Assembly: GCA_026770025.1 (NCBI GenBank)
Contig: JAMXDE010000013.1
Span: 1,896,384 to 1,960,383, forward strand
From: Craspedostauros australis
Lineage: Eukaryota; Bacillariophyta; Bacillariophyceae; Mastogloiales; Achnanthaceae
Length of the DNA stretch: 64,000 bases
Direction of reading: 5' to 3'
A program made the translations under genes and the position numbers. Below the pieces are notes generated by a model that searched no databases, was not told the origin of the DNA, and worked only from the letters and a program-made list of their open reading frames with translations. The number at the start of each line of letters is the position of its first letter. Position 1 is the stretch's first letter. Below, in pieces: positions 1 through 9,900 of this stretch.

Positions 1-3000
1 ACGTAGTGATGGCGCACGTCGATGTGCCGAGATCGTTGGGATGTTGATGGGTTCTTGGCGATGAAGATCGCTCCGATGTTGTCCACACGGACCTTGATCG
101 GTGTCTTCACTGGGACGCCCACACTTTCGAGTAGCTGCATGACGAAGAAGATCTCCTTTGCCGCTTTGGAAAGGGCAACGTATTCTGCTTCGGATGAGCT
201 AAGTGTGACGGCCTTCTGTGCCTTGGATCGCCAAAGGATTGGTACCTTGCACAGGTATAGGATGAACCCTCCTACGCTGATTCTCGTGTTCTTGTCTCCT
301 GCATATTCGCTATCGCAGAAGAGCTCCATGTCCCAACCGTCGTCGTCTGGACGCGCTGGATGGATCTTCAATCCATAGTCCTTTGTATCTATCACATATT
401 TGATGATCCGATACATCTCCTTCATTGCGGCCTTGGTGGGCCCAATCAATACCTTGGAGAGTTCCCTCACAGGGTTCGCGATATCTGGTCGCGAGTGCTT
501 GATGAGGAAGAGTAGCATACCGACGCCTCGGCGATATTCGGCATGTTCTTCCGGTCCGACCTTCTGCAGTCCGTTATCTTCGGATGGTCGTACGATGATT
601 TGACCCGGGGTTCCCGGTGTCCCATAGCGTTGCATCTTCTCAACCTTGGTTCCGAACTCTTCGATGAGATGTCGGATGAGATGTGGTTGACGCAATGTCG
701 CTCTAGTCTTGTCATGGTTCAGTTCGATGTTGCAGCTGAGGTAGTCTCCGAGTCCGCGCTCGATTGTCACCTTGAACTTGCTGCCTTGGATATCCTTCAG
801 GAAGGTTTCCAGTGCCTTGGAGTCTCCACAACAGAAGCAATCGTCCACGTAGATGGCCACGATCATGCTTCCTTCGTTCGTCTTTCTGTAGAACAGGCAC
901 GGGTCTGCTGCGCTCTGTTCGAAGTTGATATTCTTGAGGGTCGATACCAACATCTTGAACCATTGCCTGGCGCTCTGTACAAGTCCGTAGATTGGCTTGT
1001 GTAGGGTCAGGGCTTCGTCTGGTTGATGATCCATCCCATTGGGGCAGTTCATGTAGATCTCCTCGTCGAGGTCTCCATGTAGGAATGCCGTTACGACATC
1101 GACGAGTGCGCAGTCCATCTTCTTGATTAGCATGATCACCATCATGACCCGATAGGTCACGTCATGGATGACGGGTGAGTAATGCTCTTGGAAGTCTACT
1201 CCTGCGACTTGTGAATAGCCACATGCAACGAGCCGCGCTCGATGTGTGCCGTCACGCTTCAGCTTGAAGACCCATTTGCACTTGCAGCATCTGTGGCCGC
1301 GTGGGATGGCGTCTCGTTTGATCTTGCTATACACCTTGCGTGTATCCATGGAGTCGAACTCCTTCTTGATGGCTGCTCGATATCCCTTCCGATGGATAGG
1401 ATCTGGGTGATTGAAGGCTCCGTTGAACGTTGTAGGTTCGATGTGCTTCTCTGGTTCCTTGTTCTCGTCCTGCATCGACAGTCCGATGTCGATCGCTGGT
1501 GATTCGGTAATGATTGCATTCATTCCGTATAGTCCTGTTGTGCTATGATGAGTGATCTCGATCTCTTCATCTTCGTCTTTGATTTCTTCATCATCTGTGG
1601 TTTCGTTGTTGGAGTCATCGATCATCTCGTCGCTGAGTTCGTCACTCGCCTCGTTGGATGATGGATCGCTCTCATAGCCTTCTTCCTTTCGACCTCGTTC
1701 GTTGAAGTCTGCGAGCTCGCGTAGAGCTCTGGGAATACTCTTCCCTGCAGTTGACTTGGGATTAACTTCTCCCTTCCTGCCTTGTGCTTCGTGACGTCGG
1801 ATCCTCTCCTTTCTAGCTATGTCACGCTTGTTTGGTTTGCTTGGTGGAGATCTGGTTGGTGTGTCATGTGTAGACCTCGCTGGTGTATTCGGAGGAGTGA
1901 CACCTGTCTCGTCATCGGCTTCGTCGCCGGAGGGTAGGATTTCGTTATCCTCATGATTGGATTCGCTCCGATCTTCCTCGTCATTCTGGATTAGTTGAGT
2001 CACTACTCCGTCGTCCTCATTATCCTCATCATCGCTGTCTGATAGGATGTAGTACCTGTTGCTGTCAGCGAAAGATACTCTCTTCGCTTCCGATGTTTGA
2101 CGCGTTGCCGTCCTTGGCGTTGCTCCCTTCCGTCTGATGGCTGTGAAGCCGTCTGCGTCCGTTGTTCCTGTTTCGTTGGATATGTTCGGTGCTGGTGCCC
2201 AGCCACGGAACTGTCCGTATGATTGGTTGAGCCACTTGATGTCTCGTGAACAGATGAGTGACTTGGTCGATGGTCTGTACATGTTGTAGACCCCTGATGC
2301 ATGTTGGTGTGCATATCCGATGAACACCATCTCTTCTCCTCTGTTCTTGAGCTTGGCGGTAATCCCGCCGTAGGTAGTCTTCACAACACCCACCTCTCCA
2401 AATGTGCGGAGCGCGTCCGCATATGGTGGATCGTTGCCAAAGAATTGTCGATGTGGTGACTCCTTCTGGTTCTTCGCTACGGTGATGTTGGCGATGGCGG
2501 TGGCAGTGCTAGCAGCTGCTGCCCACAGGCCATGTCTATATTCTTCGTCGAGCTGTGCTCCGTTGAGCATGGAGCGAATCTTGGTGTAGAGGTACGCGAA
2601 CTTGCGTTCCACTCTGCCGTTCTGTTGCGGCGTGTTCGATGCCGTGTATTCGAATTTTACGTTGAATCCTGCATCGATGAGAATATCCTCCGTGGATTTG
2701 TTCTCTCCGCTGTTGTCACTTCGGAAGATGATCTGTTGGTCACCAGTCTGTGACTTGATTGTTTGAACGAACCGTTTGATGTATCCTGGTTGATCACTCT
2801 TGTTCTTGAGAAAGAAACTCCAGCAGTGATCCGTGCAGTCGTCCACGATCAGGGTCCAGTAGCGTTTATCTCCGAAGCTTATGTGTTTAGTGTAACTAAT
2901 GTCAATGAAGAACCGTTCGCCGCGGCGAGTGGCTCTTGGAATGGTTGCCTTCGGAATATTCTTCACTCTTGCGTTCGCGACCGCGCAGTCACGACATACC

Positions 3001-6000
3001 GGCATCTCGCCGATGATTTTCCATCCGTACTGAGCGGCTGTCCGCTTCATGGTTTCGAGTGGCGCGTGACCGAGCATTCGGTGCAGGTTCACCGCGCTGA
3101 TCTCCTTGGATGGATTCTTGACGATGGCTGTGCAAGCCTTGTCGTCGTCTGTCGGCATGATGGGATGCATCTGCACTCCCGTGATGAATCCGTTGGATGT
3201 GGGAAAGACTCGATCGAACACGATCTTCATTCCGGATCCGTTGATGATGTCCATCAGAATGCCGTTGTTACCAAGCTGGTAACCGTTGTACAGAGCCTTG
3301 TTCGTGGAGAAAAGGTTCACCGCCATTTTCGGTGTGTACTTCACGTCATCGAGCCGGATGATGTGGCCAGTGTTGTCTCGCTGTTTGACTTTCAAGCGAA
3401 TGGATCCCATCTTGGGAGATTCCAGCTTCGTGCTGTCTCCCACTTGGACGAAGGACTTGATGTGCCGCACGTTGAAGAGAGCGGCGTCTGAATTGACGAT
3501 GTGACACGAAGCTCCACTGTCGGCGAGCCAGGTGTCCTTGTTGACCTTGTCCTTGTACTTGGTGCTCAACTCGTGGAGTTGCTCCACAGCTGCCGCAGCT
3601 ATCTCGTCGTCGAAGCTGCCATCATCATCGTCTTCGTGGACTCCATCTTCGTTGTATGGATGATGATGGTCTCTGTCATCCATGTCGTCGGGTAGTTGCG
3701 CGTAGTCCGATGGAATGGTACTGTTTCGATGTGATCCTGTGACAGGATCGTATGGGTGGACGCGTGGTCGTTCGCGTAAGAGTACGCGCATACATCCTCC
3801 AAGGATGTAATGAAGATCTGTCTCTGGGATCGTCTCTGTCTTGGCTGCTTCCAGTATGCGATTGATCACAACCGAATTGGCGAGAATCTCTTCGATCGAT
3901 CTGAAGTTCTCGGATAGGATCGATCCCATCATGTTTACCCATATTGGTCTCAGCACTCCTTGTGCGACTCCTGGGAACAGGCTCACTCCTGCTTCCATCA
4001 CTGCATCGAAGATGAGTTGCTTCTGGATCACCAATGCTGTCTCTGTTGCATATGGGACGGTGTCATGACGATGGAGGTAGTTGGACCTGTTGGGATCCTC
4101 GATTGGTGGGAAGTCGATATTCCCTGGGTAGACGACACGCTCGTTTGGATTGAAGCTGTCGTCTGGATGATTGCCGTCCTCGGATTCGTCGCTGTCATCC
4201 TCGTCGAAGATGCCCGATCTGTTGTTCCCCGCCGCTGGGGGAGGAGGCGCCGCGCCGCGGTCCGCCTCATCGTCTTCATCTGCGCTGTCCTCGTCGGCGT
4301 CGTCGTCGTCATCGCTCATGGCCTCTTCGATGCCGCTATCGTTGGCCTCGTCGTCCATCTCAGCTTCGTCGCCGTATGAACCGATCAGGTCGTGCGCGTT
4401 GAAGCAGCATTCGTAGCTCACTTCGCGTCTTGGGTCCACCTCGTGGATGATTGGCTCCTCGCTGAGCCACTCCGGGATGATCTCATCATCCTGCACTTCG
4501 TCGTCACTCCCGACGTATTCGAAGTTATCGAAGAAGGAGTCTTCAATGTAGTCGTCGGACACCAACATGCAGAGCGGCATGTCCTTCGCAGAGAGTACCA
4601 TCTCGTGCCCGCTCTTGTCGTGTCCTTCCGTAGCCGCGTTGGCTTGTTCGTTGTTCTTCTTGCTTTCGTTGAACTTCTTCTTTCGGCACTCCGCCTCACG
4701 ATGTCCGAAGATGCCGCAGTAGTTGCACTTGCCCTTGAAGCCGGTTGTCTTGTTGCGCTTTCCGTTCATTTTGTTGTTGTTGTTGTTGTTGTTGTTTTTC
4801 TTGTTGTTCGATTTCTTGCGTTCTGGGCAATCGGCGGATCTATGGCCATACACGCCACAGTTGTGGCAAGTACCCTTGAAGTTACCGGTGCTTGTGAAGC
4901 CGGTGTCGTTGCTCTTCGTGTTACTGTCTTGGAAATCGTCGACGTATGCTTTGCCTCCTCTGTGCGTAGCGTATGCAGTGCGGAGTACTCCTCTGATCGT
5001 GTTGATGGTAACCAGTTCCGGATTGAACGTGAGTTGGTGTTGGAAGTTCACAACGTGGGTTTTGTATTCCACGCTCACCGTGCTGAGAATCTGCATGATC
5101 ATTTCCTCGTCCGTGATCTCATACTTGACATCGTGGAGACGCGATCGTAGACTCTCGAGTTGCGTGATGTAAATGTCGGGGTCCGTGTCTCTCTTCATCT
5201 TTTCGTTGTTGAATTGGCGCTTGAGTTTGATCTTCGTCACCGCATCGGATGGTCGGAATTTCTCCGCGAGAACCTTCCACGCTGCGTGTGCGTCTCCTTC
5301 AGGGTAGTCGTCGGAGATGCATTGGTTGATGTACTGGATGGCCTGCTTCCCTTTTCCTTTCTCTGCATCCATCATGAGGATCAGATCGCTGAAACAGTCG
5401 CATCCCAATTCGTAGGTCTCCTCCATCGCTTCCTTGTCTTCATCGGCGGCTGCCGCGATCTCCTTCATCGTTGGCACCTTGGTCTTGCCTAACATCACGT
5501 CCTTCGTCTTCTGTGTACGAGCGTATGCCTTCGCTTGGGACTCCCATGCGCTGTAGTCTTCCTGTTCACCACTGAATATCGGCGCCTTGATGCGTCGCTT
5601 GTTCATGTTGGCTGATGTCGCCATGTTGGTTCGTTGTTTCGTCGTTGGTGCGCTCGCGCCCTTGATTTCCGTCTGTTTCTGTGTTGCCGATTCCTCGATT
5701 TTCGCCTGTTGTTGCGCGGAGATTGTTTTCGTCACAAATTCTCCTCCTGGTGGTGTCTCACTTTTCCCACCCTGTGTGGCTGTGCGAATGCTCTTCGTCA
5801 CACCAGTCTCCTCTTGCTTGATCGTCTCGAGAATCCTCTTCTCCTTACGATATAGTCTTGCAGACCGTTCTTCTTCGGTCTCGTCGATTGCGCTTGCGTC
5901 TGCGCCTGATAGGACAGTAGCCGCGGCTGCTTCCTTCTCTTGTCGTGGTGGAGTCTCACTCGCACCTTCTTCTCTCTTGATAGTCGGATTGGACAGAGGG

Positions 6001-6029
6001 ATCTCTTTCAATTCCTCTTCCTCGCTCAT
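1..6029 (-). CDS. Gag-Pol polyprotein of copia element A1 (3' end beyond window)
   Basis: An open frame runs from ATG at 6,029 to the window edge (about 2,009 codons) with no stop codon. The protein would supply capsid/nucleocapsid, aspartic protease, integrase, reverse transcriptase and RNase H for retrotransposition through virus-like particles. Visible in order: a charged N-terminus, a gag core, two CCHC knuckles (C-x2-C-x4-H-x4-C, around 4,690-4,870), an acidic stretch, a helical domain, protease DSGA (near 3,518), the integrase HHCC and D-D-E motifs, and RT YVDD (near 850). It is nearly identical to the intact 2,055-aa protein of A2, so only about 50 C-terminal residues are missing here. 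The start was chosen because the same MSEEEE start heads both copies just after the leader. Confidence 0.92.
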   Translation of the reverse strand, partial: MSEEEELKEIPLSNPTIKREEGASETPPRQEKEAAAATVLSGADASAIDETEEERSARLYRKEKRILETIKQEETGVTKSIRTATQGGKSETPPGGEFVTKTISAQQQAKIEESATQKQTEIKGASAPTTKQRTNMATSANMNKRRIKAPIFSGEQEDYSAWESQAKAYARTQKTKDVMLGKTKVPTMKEIAAAADEDKEAMEETYELGCDCFSDLILMMDAEKGKGKQAIQYINQCISDDYPEGDAHAAWKVLAEKFRPSDAVTKIKLKRQFNNEKMKRDTDPDIYITQLESLRSRLHDVKYEITDEEMIMQILSTVSVEYKTHVVNFQHQLTFNPELVTINTIRGVLRTAYATHRGGKAYVDDFQDSNTKSNDTGFTSTGNFKGTCHNCGVYGHRSADCPERKKSNNKKNNNNNNNNKMNGKRNKTTGFKGKCNYCGIFGHREAECRKKKFNESKKNNEQANAATEGHDKSGHEMVLSAKDMPLCMLVSDDYIEDSFFDNFEYVGSDDEVQDDEIIPEWLSEEPIIHEVDPRREVSYECCFNAHDLIGSYGDEAEMDDEANDSGIEEAMSDDDDDADEDSADEDDEADRGAAPPPPAAGNNRSGIFDEDDSDESEDGNHPDDSFNPNERVVYPGNIDFPPIEDPNRSNYLHRHDTVPYATETALVIQKQLIFDAVMEAGVSLFPGVAQGVLRPIWVNMMGSILSENFRSIEEILANSVVINRILEAAKTETIPETDLHYILGGCMRVLLRERPRVHPYDPVTGSHRNSTIPSDYAQLPDDMDDRDHHHPYNEDGVHEDDDDGSFDDEIAAAAVEQLHELSTKYKDKVNKDTWLADSGASCHIVNSDAALFNVRHIKSFVQVGDSTKLESPKMGSIRLKVKQRDNTGHIIRLDDVKYTPKMAVNLFSTNKALYNGYQLGNNGILMDIINGSGMKIVFDRVFPTSNGFITGVQMHPIMPTDDDKACTAIVKNPSKEISAVNLHRMLGHAPLETMKRTAAQYGWKIIGEMPVCRDCAVANARVKNIPKATIPRATRRGERFFIDISYTKHISFGDKRYWTLIVDDCTDHCWSFFLKNKSDQPGYIKRFVQTIKSQTGDQQIIFRSDNSGENKSTEDILIDAGFNVKFEYTASNTPQQNGRVERKFAYLYTKIRSMLNGAQLDEEYRHGLWAAAASTATAIANITVAKNQKESPHRQFFGNDPPYADALRTFGEVGVVKTTYGGITAKLKNRGEEMVFIGYAHQHASGVYNMYRPSTKSLICSRDIKWLNQSYGQFRGWAPAPNISNETGTTDADGFTAIRRKGATPRTATRQTSEAKRVSFADSNRYYILSDSDDEDNEDDGVVTQLIQNDEEDRSESNHEDNEILPSGDEADDETGVTPPNTPARSTHDTPTRSPPSKPNKRDIARKERIRRHEAQGRKGEVNPKSTAGKSIPRALRELADFNERGRKEEGYESDPSSNEASDELSDEMIDDSNNETTDDEEIKDEDEEIEITHHSTTGLYGMNAIITESPAIDIGLSMQDENKEPEKHIEPTTFNGAFNHPDPIHRKGYRAAIKKEFDSMDTRKVYSKIKRDAIPRGHRCCKCKWVFKLKRDGTHRARLVACGYSQVAGVDFQEHYSPVIHDVTYRVMMVIMLIKKMDCALVDVVTAFLHGDLDEEIYMNCPNGMDHQPDEALTLHKPIYGLVQSARQWFKMLVSTLKNINFEQSAADPCLFYRKTNEGSMIVAIYVDDCFCCGDSKALETFLKDIQGSKFKVTIERGLGDYLSCNIELNHDKTRATLRQPHLIRHLIEEFGTKVEKMQRYGTPGTPGQIIVRPSEDNGLQKVGPEEHAEYRRGVGMLLFLIKHSRPDIANPVRELSKVLIGPTKAAMKEMYRIIKYVIDTKDYGLKIHPARPDDDGWDMELFCDSEYAGDKNTRISVGGFILYLCKVPILWRSKAQKAVTLSSSEAEYVALSKAAKEIFFVMQLLESVGVPVKTPIKVRVDNIGAIFIAKNPSTSQRSRHIDVRHHY

Positions 6030-6099
6030 TCAGCCTGCTGCTCTTGAATGATGTTCGTCTTCCTCGCACGATACGATTCGCGGGCTCGCCCTGATCTAT

Positions 6100-6111
6100 C
6101 GTTTATAAACG
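6100..6111 (-). promoter_or_regulatory. Putative primer-binding site of A1 (12-bp palindrome)
   Basis: CGTTTATAAACG lies directly against the inner edge of the 5' LTR, where the minus-strand primer should anneal. The same 12 bp abuts the 5' LTR in A2 and in the diverged element D, while the flanking leader differs. It is a perfect palindrome and does not begin with TGG, so it does not match an ordinary tRNA 3' end. The primer is unidentified. Confidence 0.45.
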
Positions 6112-6906
6112 TGTTGGCAAGTTCCGCTCACGGTAACCTACGATCGTGGAAGATGGTGTTGGTTGATAGTCGTCTGTTTGCTATTTCATTACGTTGGCAC
6201 TCCGATACTCTCGGTGTCCGTTCGTTCTCTTGCCCGATGCTCTCGGCGCTTCAATCTGTTTCGCAGATTCGGTCTCCGACTATGAGTCGGTACGCGAGAT
6301 CCTCTCTCGCTCCTCTCTGTATTCTCTCTCTCTCTTTCTCTCAACATCGTGTGCTCGTGCTACACGATCCTCCGTGTTTCATGCGTACTCCGCATTCGAC
6401 ACTCTGTTCATTCAGTACTGGCTTCTACTCCATGAGTACTTACCATTTGAAGTTCACCTTCAGTATCCATGATCTTCATGGGTCATCGTATCTTCGCCTC
6501 CTGCTCTGACTTGGAGACAGCTGTTGACATGGTGACATGTTGACATCCTGTCGACGTCAGTAGGTGTCCTTCTGCTCTCCAGATGTCACGTTCCATTGGT
6601 GATGCAGTAGTCTGTCAGATGATATCGTCATCTGAGGTTTAGTTGGGAAGTACCTCGAGATTCTCTTGGTACCATTGATGCATGGACGGACGATCTTCTG
6701 ATTCTTCCAGAAATTGTTGTTTGCAAATTTCCTCCAGAAATCTTGCCCCTTTTGGTGTGTTCCATTTCCCCTGTAATTCTGACGAATCACAGCATACTAT
6801 CGATACGAATGTAGTTATACCGTCCAAGTGCGTATGAGAGAATAACGGGTGAACGATGCACATATACACGTACATCTTGACATATACTCACATGTACATC
6901 TCGACA
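6112..6906 (-). repeat. 5' LTR of copia element A1
   Basis: 795 bp, bounded by TGTTGG and CGACA on the plus strand (TG...CA). It matches the two 789-bp LTRs of A2 with scattered substitutions and small length differences in a CT-rich stretch near 6,330. Short ORFs inside it are not coding. Confidence 0.92.
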
Positions 6907-9900
6907 AACAATACCGCCGTCCTCTTTATGTGATGAAGGATGATCTTGAGACAATCCTCAAGCGTCTCCCCATATTCACGTACCAAGAAGCTCTTCCAAA
7001 GCTCGCAGCCAATGACCTCACCTGGATGGCAATCTGCAACAAAGCGCAGGCTTCGTACGACAACGAAGTACGTGGAGATCGTTGGCACGCCATTAGACGC
7101 GTGAAGGACCGCAACGTCCCCAGGCAATCGTACTTCAACAACGTGGCCAAGCATCCAAAGGCCAACATCCTTGAGCAACACAAGGGTTTCGGAAGGAACA
7201 ACGCGAAGAAGAAGAATCAACCAAGGAAGCCCAACAACAACAACAACGGCAATCGAAAACCGAACCAAGGTTGGGCATCCACGCCACCCAAAGCGGGTGA
7301 ACCACAGCGCAAGCTTGTCTACGACAAGACGTTCATGTGGTGCGCGAAGTGTCGTCGTTGGCGTCTTTCGCATAACACCGAGAGCCATCAAGACAACTTC
7401 AAGCCAAAAGGTAAAGGCAACAACAACGCCAAGCCTGACCACCTCGTCGTCGACATGGCCGCTTGGACCTGCTTCACAGCCACCACTAGCCAAGACGAAA
7501 AGGAATGGTGGTCGTTTGTGTGGAACCTCTTCACCTCCTTCAACCACCTCAGCTGTGTGATCGGATCAATTCTTTCTTTCGTGAGCATCCAAGTCTACAC
7601 ACTTGGAGTCGAGCACGGGTGGTACGTCACAGCTACTAACGCCTGGATGATAATCGCCATCACGCTGCTCCTCCTTCACTCAAACGTTCCACGAAGACAC
7701 AGCCCCATCAGAGCTGTCGACACCATCCAAGCAATGTCTCGAACCAAGTCCAAGAGCAACATCCGCCGCCCCATCTACTTCAATGAACCTGTGAAGCGCA
7801 CTCTCTACGATGTGATGACAGAGAACAGTAAAACAACTGATCCTGTGTCAATGCGAGCCCTCAATACTAGTCCGCCATGGAACGCGCAATCAAAACATCG
7901 CCCTGCTCGGACCAAAACTCGCAAGCGCAACCAAAAACGTCACCATTGGAATAAGCCCAAAACACCGTTGGAGTACTCCAAATATGGCGCGAAACAAAAC
8001 AATTCGCAAAATCCAATCACACGTACACGAAGTCGCACATCAACCCTCTCACGAAATCTCTGGAACATCTACCCCAAGCTCGGTATTGACTTGGCTTGCG
8101 GCAAAAGTCAAACTCAACCCAGTGATACTGACGCTCCTGCACTTCTTTCTCTGCAAGGCCTCGCCTCCTTCTTTACTAATCGTCACGCTTTTGCATCTCC
8201 ACAGAAGGCAGAAAACTGTCTCTCTCCCAACGCTCCATTCGAATTGGTGTGGGACAGTGGAGCCTCTATATCTGTCACGAACGATCTCGATGACTTCTGC
8301 ACTACTCCAAGCCTTCCACCAAAACCAACCTTTCTGAGTGGATTCCTCAAGAAAATCCAAGTGAATGCGTTGGGGACAGTGGAATGGCATGTGCTCGACG
8401 TGCGTGGAAGCCCACGCAAGCTACGACTGCCCGCCTTCTATGTACCCTTGTCCAAAGTGAAGCTCATCAGCACTTCGAGTCTCCTCAAAGAATACCCTGG
8501 AGAAACAATCGTCTTTGACAATTCTTCATGCAAATTGAGCGGATTGGACGGGCACGAGGGTCGCAGCGCTGTTGTCGCCAACTACAAGAAGTCAACGAAA
8601 CTACCAACTTCAGTTGGCTACAACTCGGACAACATCCACGACCTACTCACAGCACTCTCGTCAATTGTGTCAACCGTGTCAGACCACAACGTCAATCTCA
8701 CTCAACCACAAAAGGAGCTTCTCCGTTGGCATTACCGCCTCGGGCACTTATCCTTCAACAGAGTGAAATTCCTTCTACGTTCAGGTGTTCTCACAGGGTC
8801 CGAAGCATCCCGAAAAATGCACACCGCAGCCGCCAAAGTCACCGACCTCCCTCTTTGTGCCGCATGTCAGTTTGGAAAGTTGCACCGGTGCCCTTCGCCA
8901 GGTATAACTCAACATGTCGTGCGTGACAAACAAGGTGTATTGCGGACCGACCACCTGTTCCCAGGCCAACAAGTGTCAGTGGACCACTTCGTCGGACGAA
9001 CACCAGGCCGCCTCTTCACAGGAAGAGGAAAAGGAGACCCAATTGATATGTATAAGGGCGGAGCTATCTTCGTTGACCACGCATCAAGCTACATTCACGT
9101 GGAACCAGTAGCAGCACTGACTACACACGCTACTCTAGAAGCCAAGGAACGATTTGAGCTAATGTTTCGCGATGTCGGCGTGCCCGTGCGCTCTTACCTA
9201 TCAGACAACGCAACCACCTTCACTTCACCCGAATACACTCGACACCTCGAAGCCTTCCATCAAGTCCATCAATTCGCCGGAGTCGGAGCCCACCATCACA
9301 ATGGCATAGCAGAGCGAAGCATCCGCACCATCGTGTCGATGGCCTGAACAATGATGATGCACCAAAGTATTCATTGGCCTGACATGTTTGATGCACAGCT
9401 ATGGCCTATGGCAGTGGTACACGCAGCTTACATTTACAACCGTGTGCCCAATCCAGCAACAGGACTAACCCCATACGATGTTCTCTCTCGTGTCCGACTT
9501 CCACTCAAACAGCTCCACAATCTACACGTGTGGGGCAGCCCTGTGTATGTGCTCAACAAAGCACTCGCAGATGGACGCAAGATACCTCGATGGGAACCAA
9601 GAGGAGAGCGATACGTCAACGTAGGTCTCTCTACAAAGCACGCTTCTACAGTGCCTTTGGTTCTCTCACCACGAACAGGATCCATCACACCTCAATTCCA
9701 TGTGGTGTTCGACGATTGGTTTGCTACTATAGCAACTGATCCCAAACACCTGCCGAACTACCAATCAGAAGAATGGACACGTATGTTTGGTGATACAACC
9801 TTTCAGTATCCATTTGATGACGACGACATAGAGGCTATGGAGCAGGAAGAAACCCTCAACTCCGACCTCATAGACCATAGTCGATTGAAGCGAAACGATG

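Larger units (their letters stand above)
1..6906 (-). mobile_element. Copia-type LTR retrotransposon A1, partial at left edge
   Basis: Most of a Ty1/copia element on the minus strand: the 5' LTR (6,112-6,906), a 12-bp putative primer site, a short leader and a gag-pol ORF that runs off the window start. It is a near copy of element A2 (15,499-23,346); position 1 here corresponds to about 16,456 there. Over the shared ORF A1 is 9 bp longer, all in multiples of three: 6 bp in an Asn-run (TTG repeats near 4,770) and 3 bp near 4,664. It lies inside element B1, interrupting that element's gag region. The bases after the LTR (AACAAT, 6,907-6,912) should be one half of the target duplication, but the other half is outside the window. 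Confidence 0.93.

Noticed and set aside
2763-5150. Long plus-strand ORFs (2,763-3,491; 3,960-4,379; 4,392-5,150), and their equivalents in A2 and D
   Set aside because: They are antisense to the intact gag-pol frame; Asp/Glu/Ser/Asn-rich coding sequence read backwards gives Val/Leu/Ser-rich shadows. No motif of their own.
6849-6906. ATG at 6,849 as start of the B1 protein
   Set aside because: It lies inside the A1 LTR; B1 sequence only starts at 6,907. An accidental in-frame extension.
9345-9347. Reassigned or translated UGA as an explanation for in-frame TGA codons
   Set aside because: Intact elements A2 and D and the LINE end in TGA, B2 has Arg at one affected site, and mutation explains the pattern more simply.
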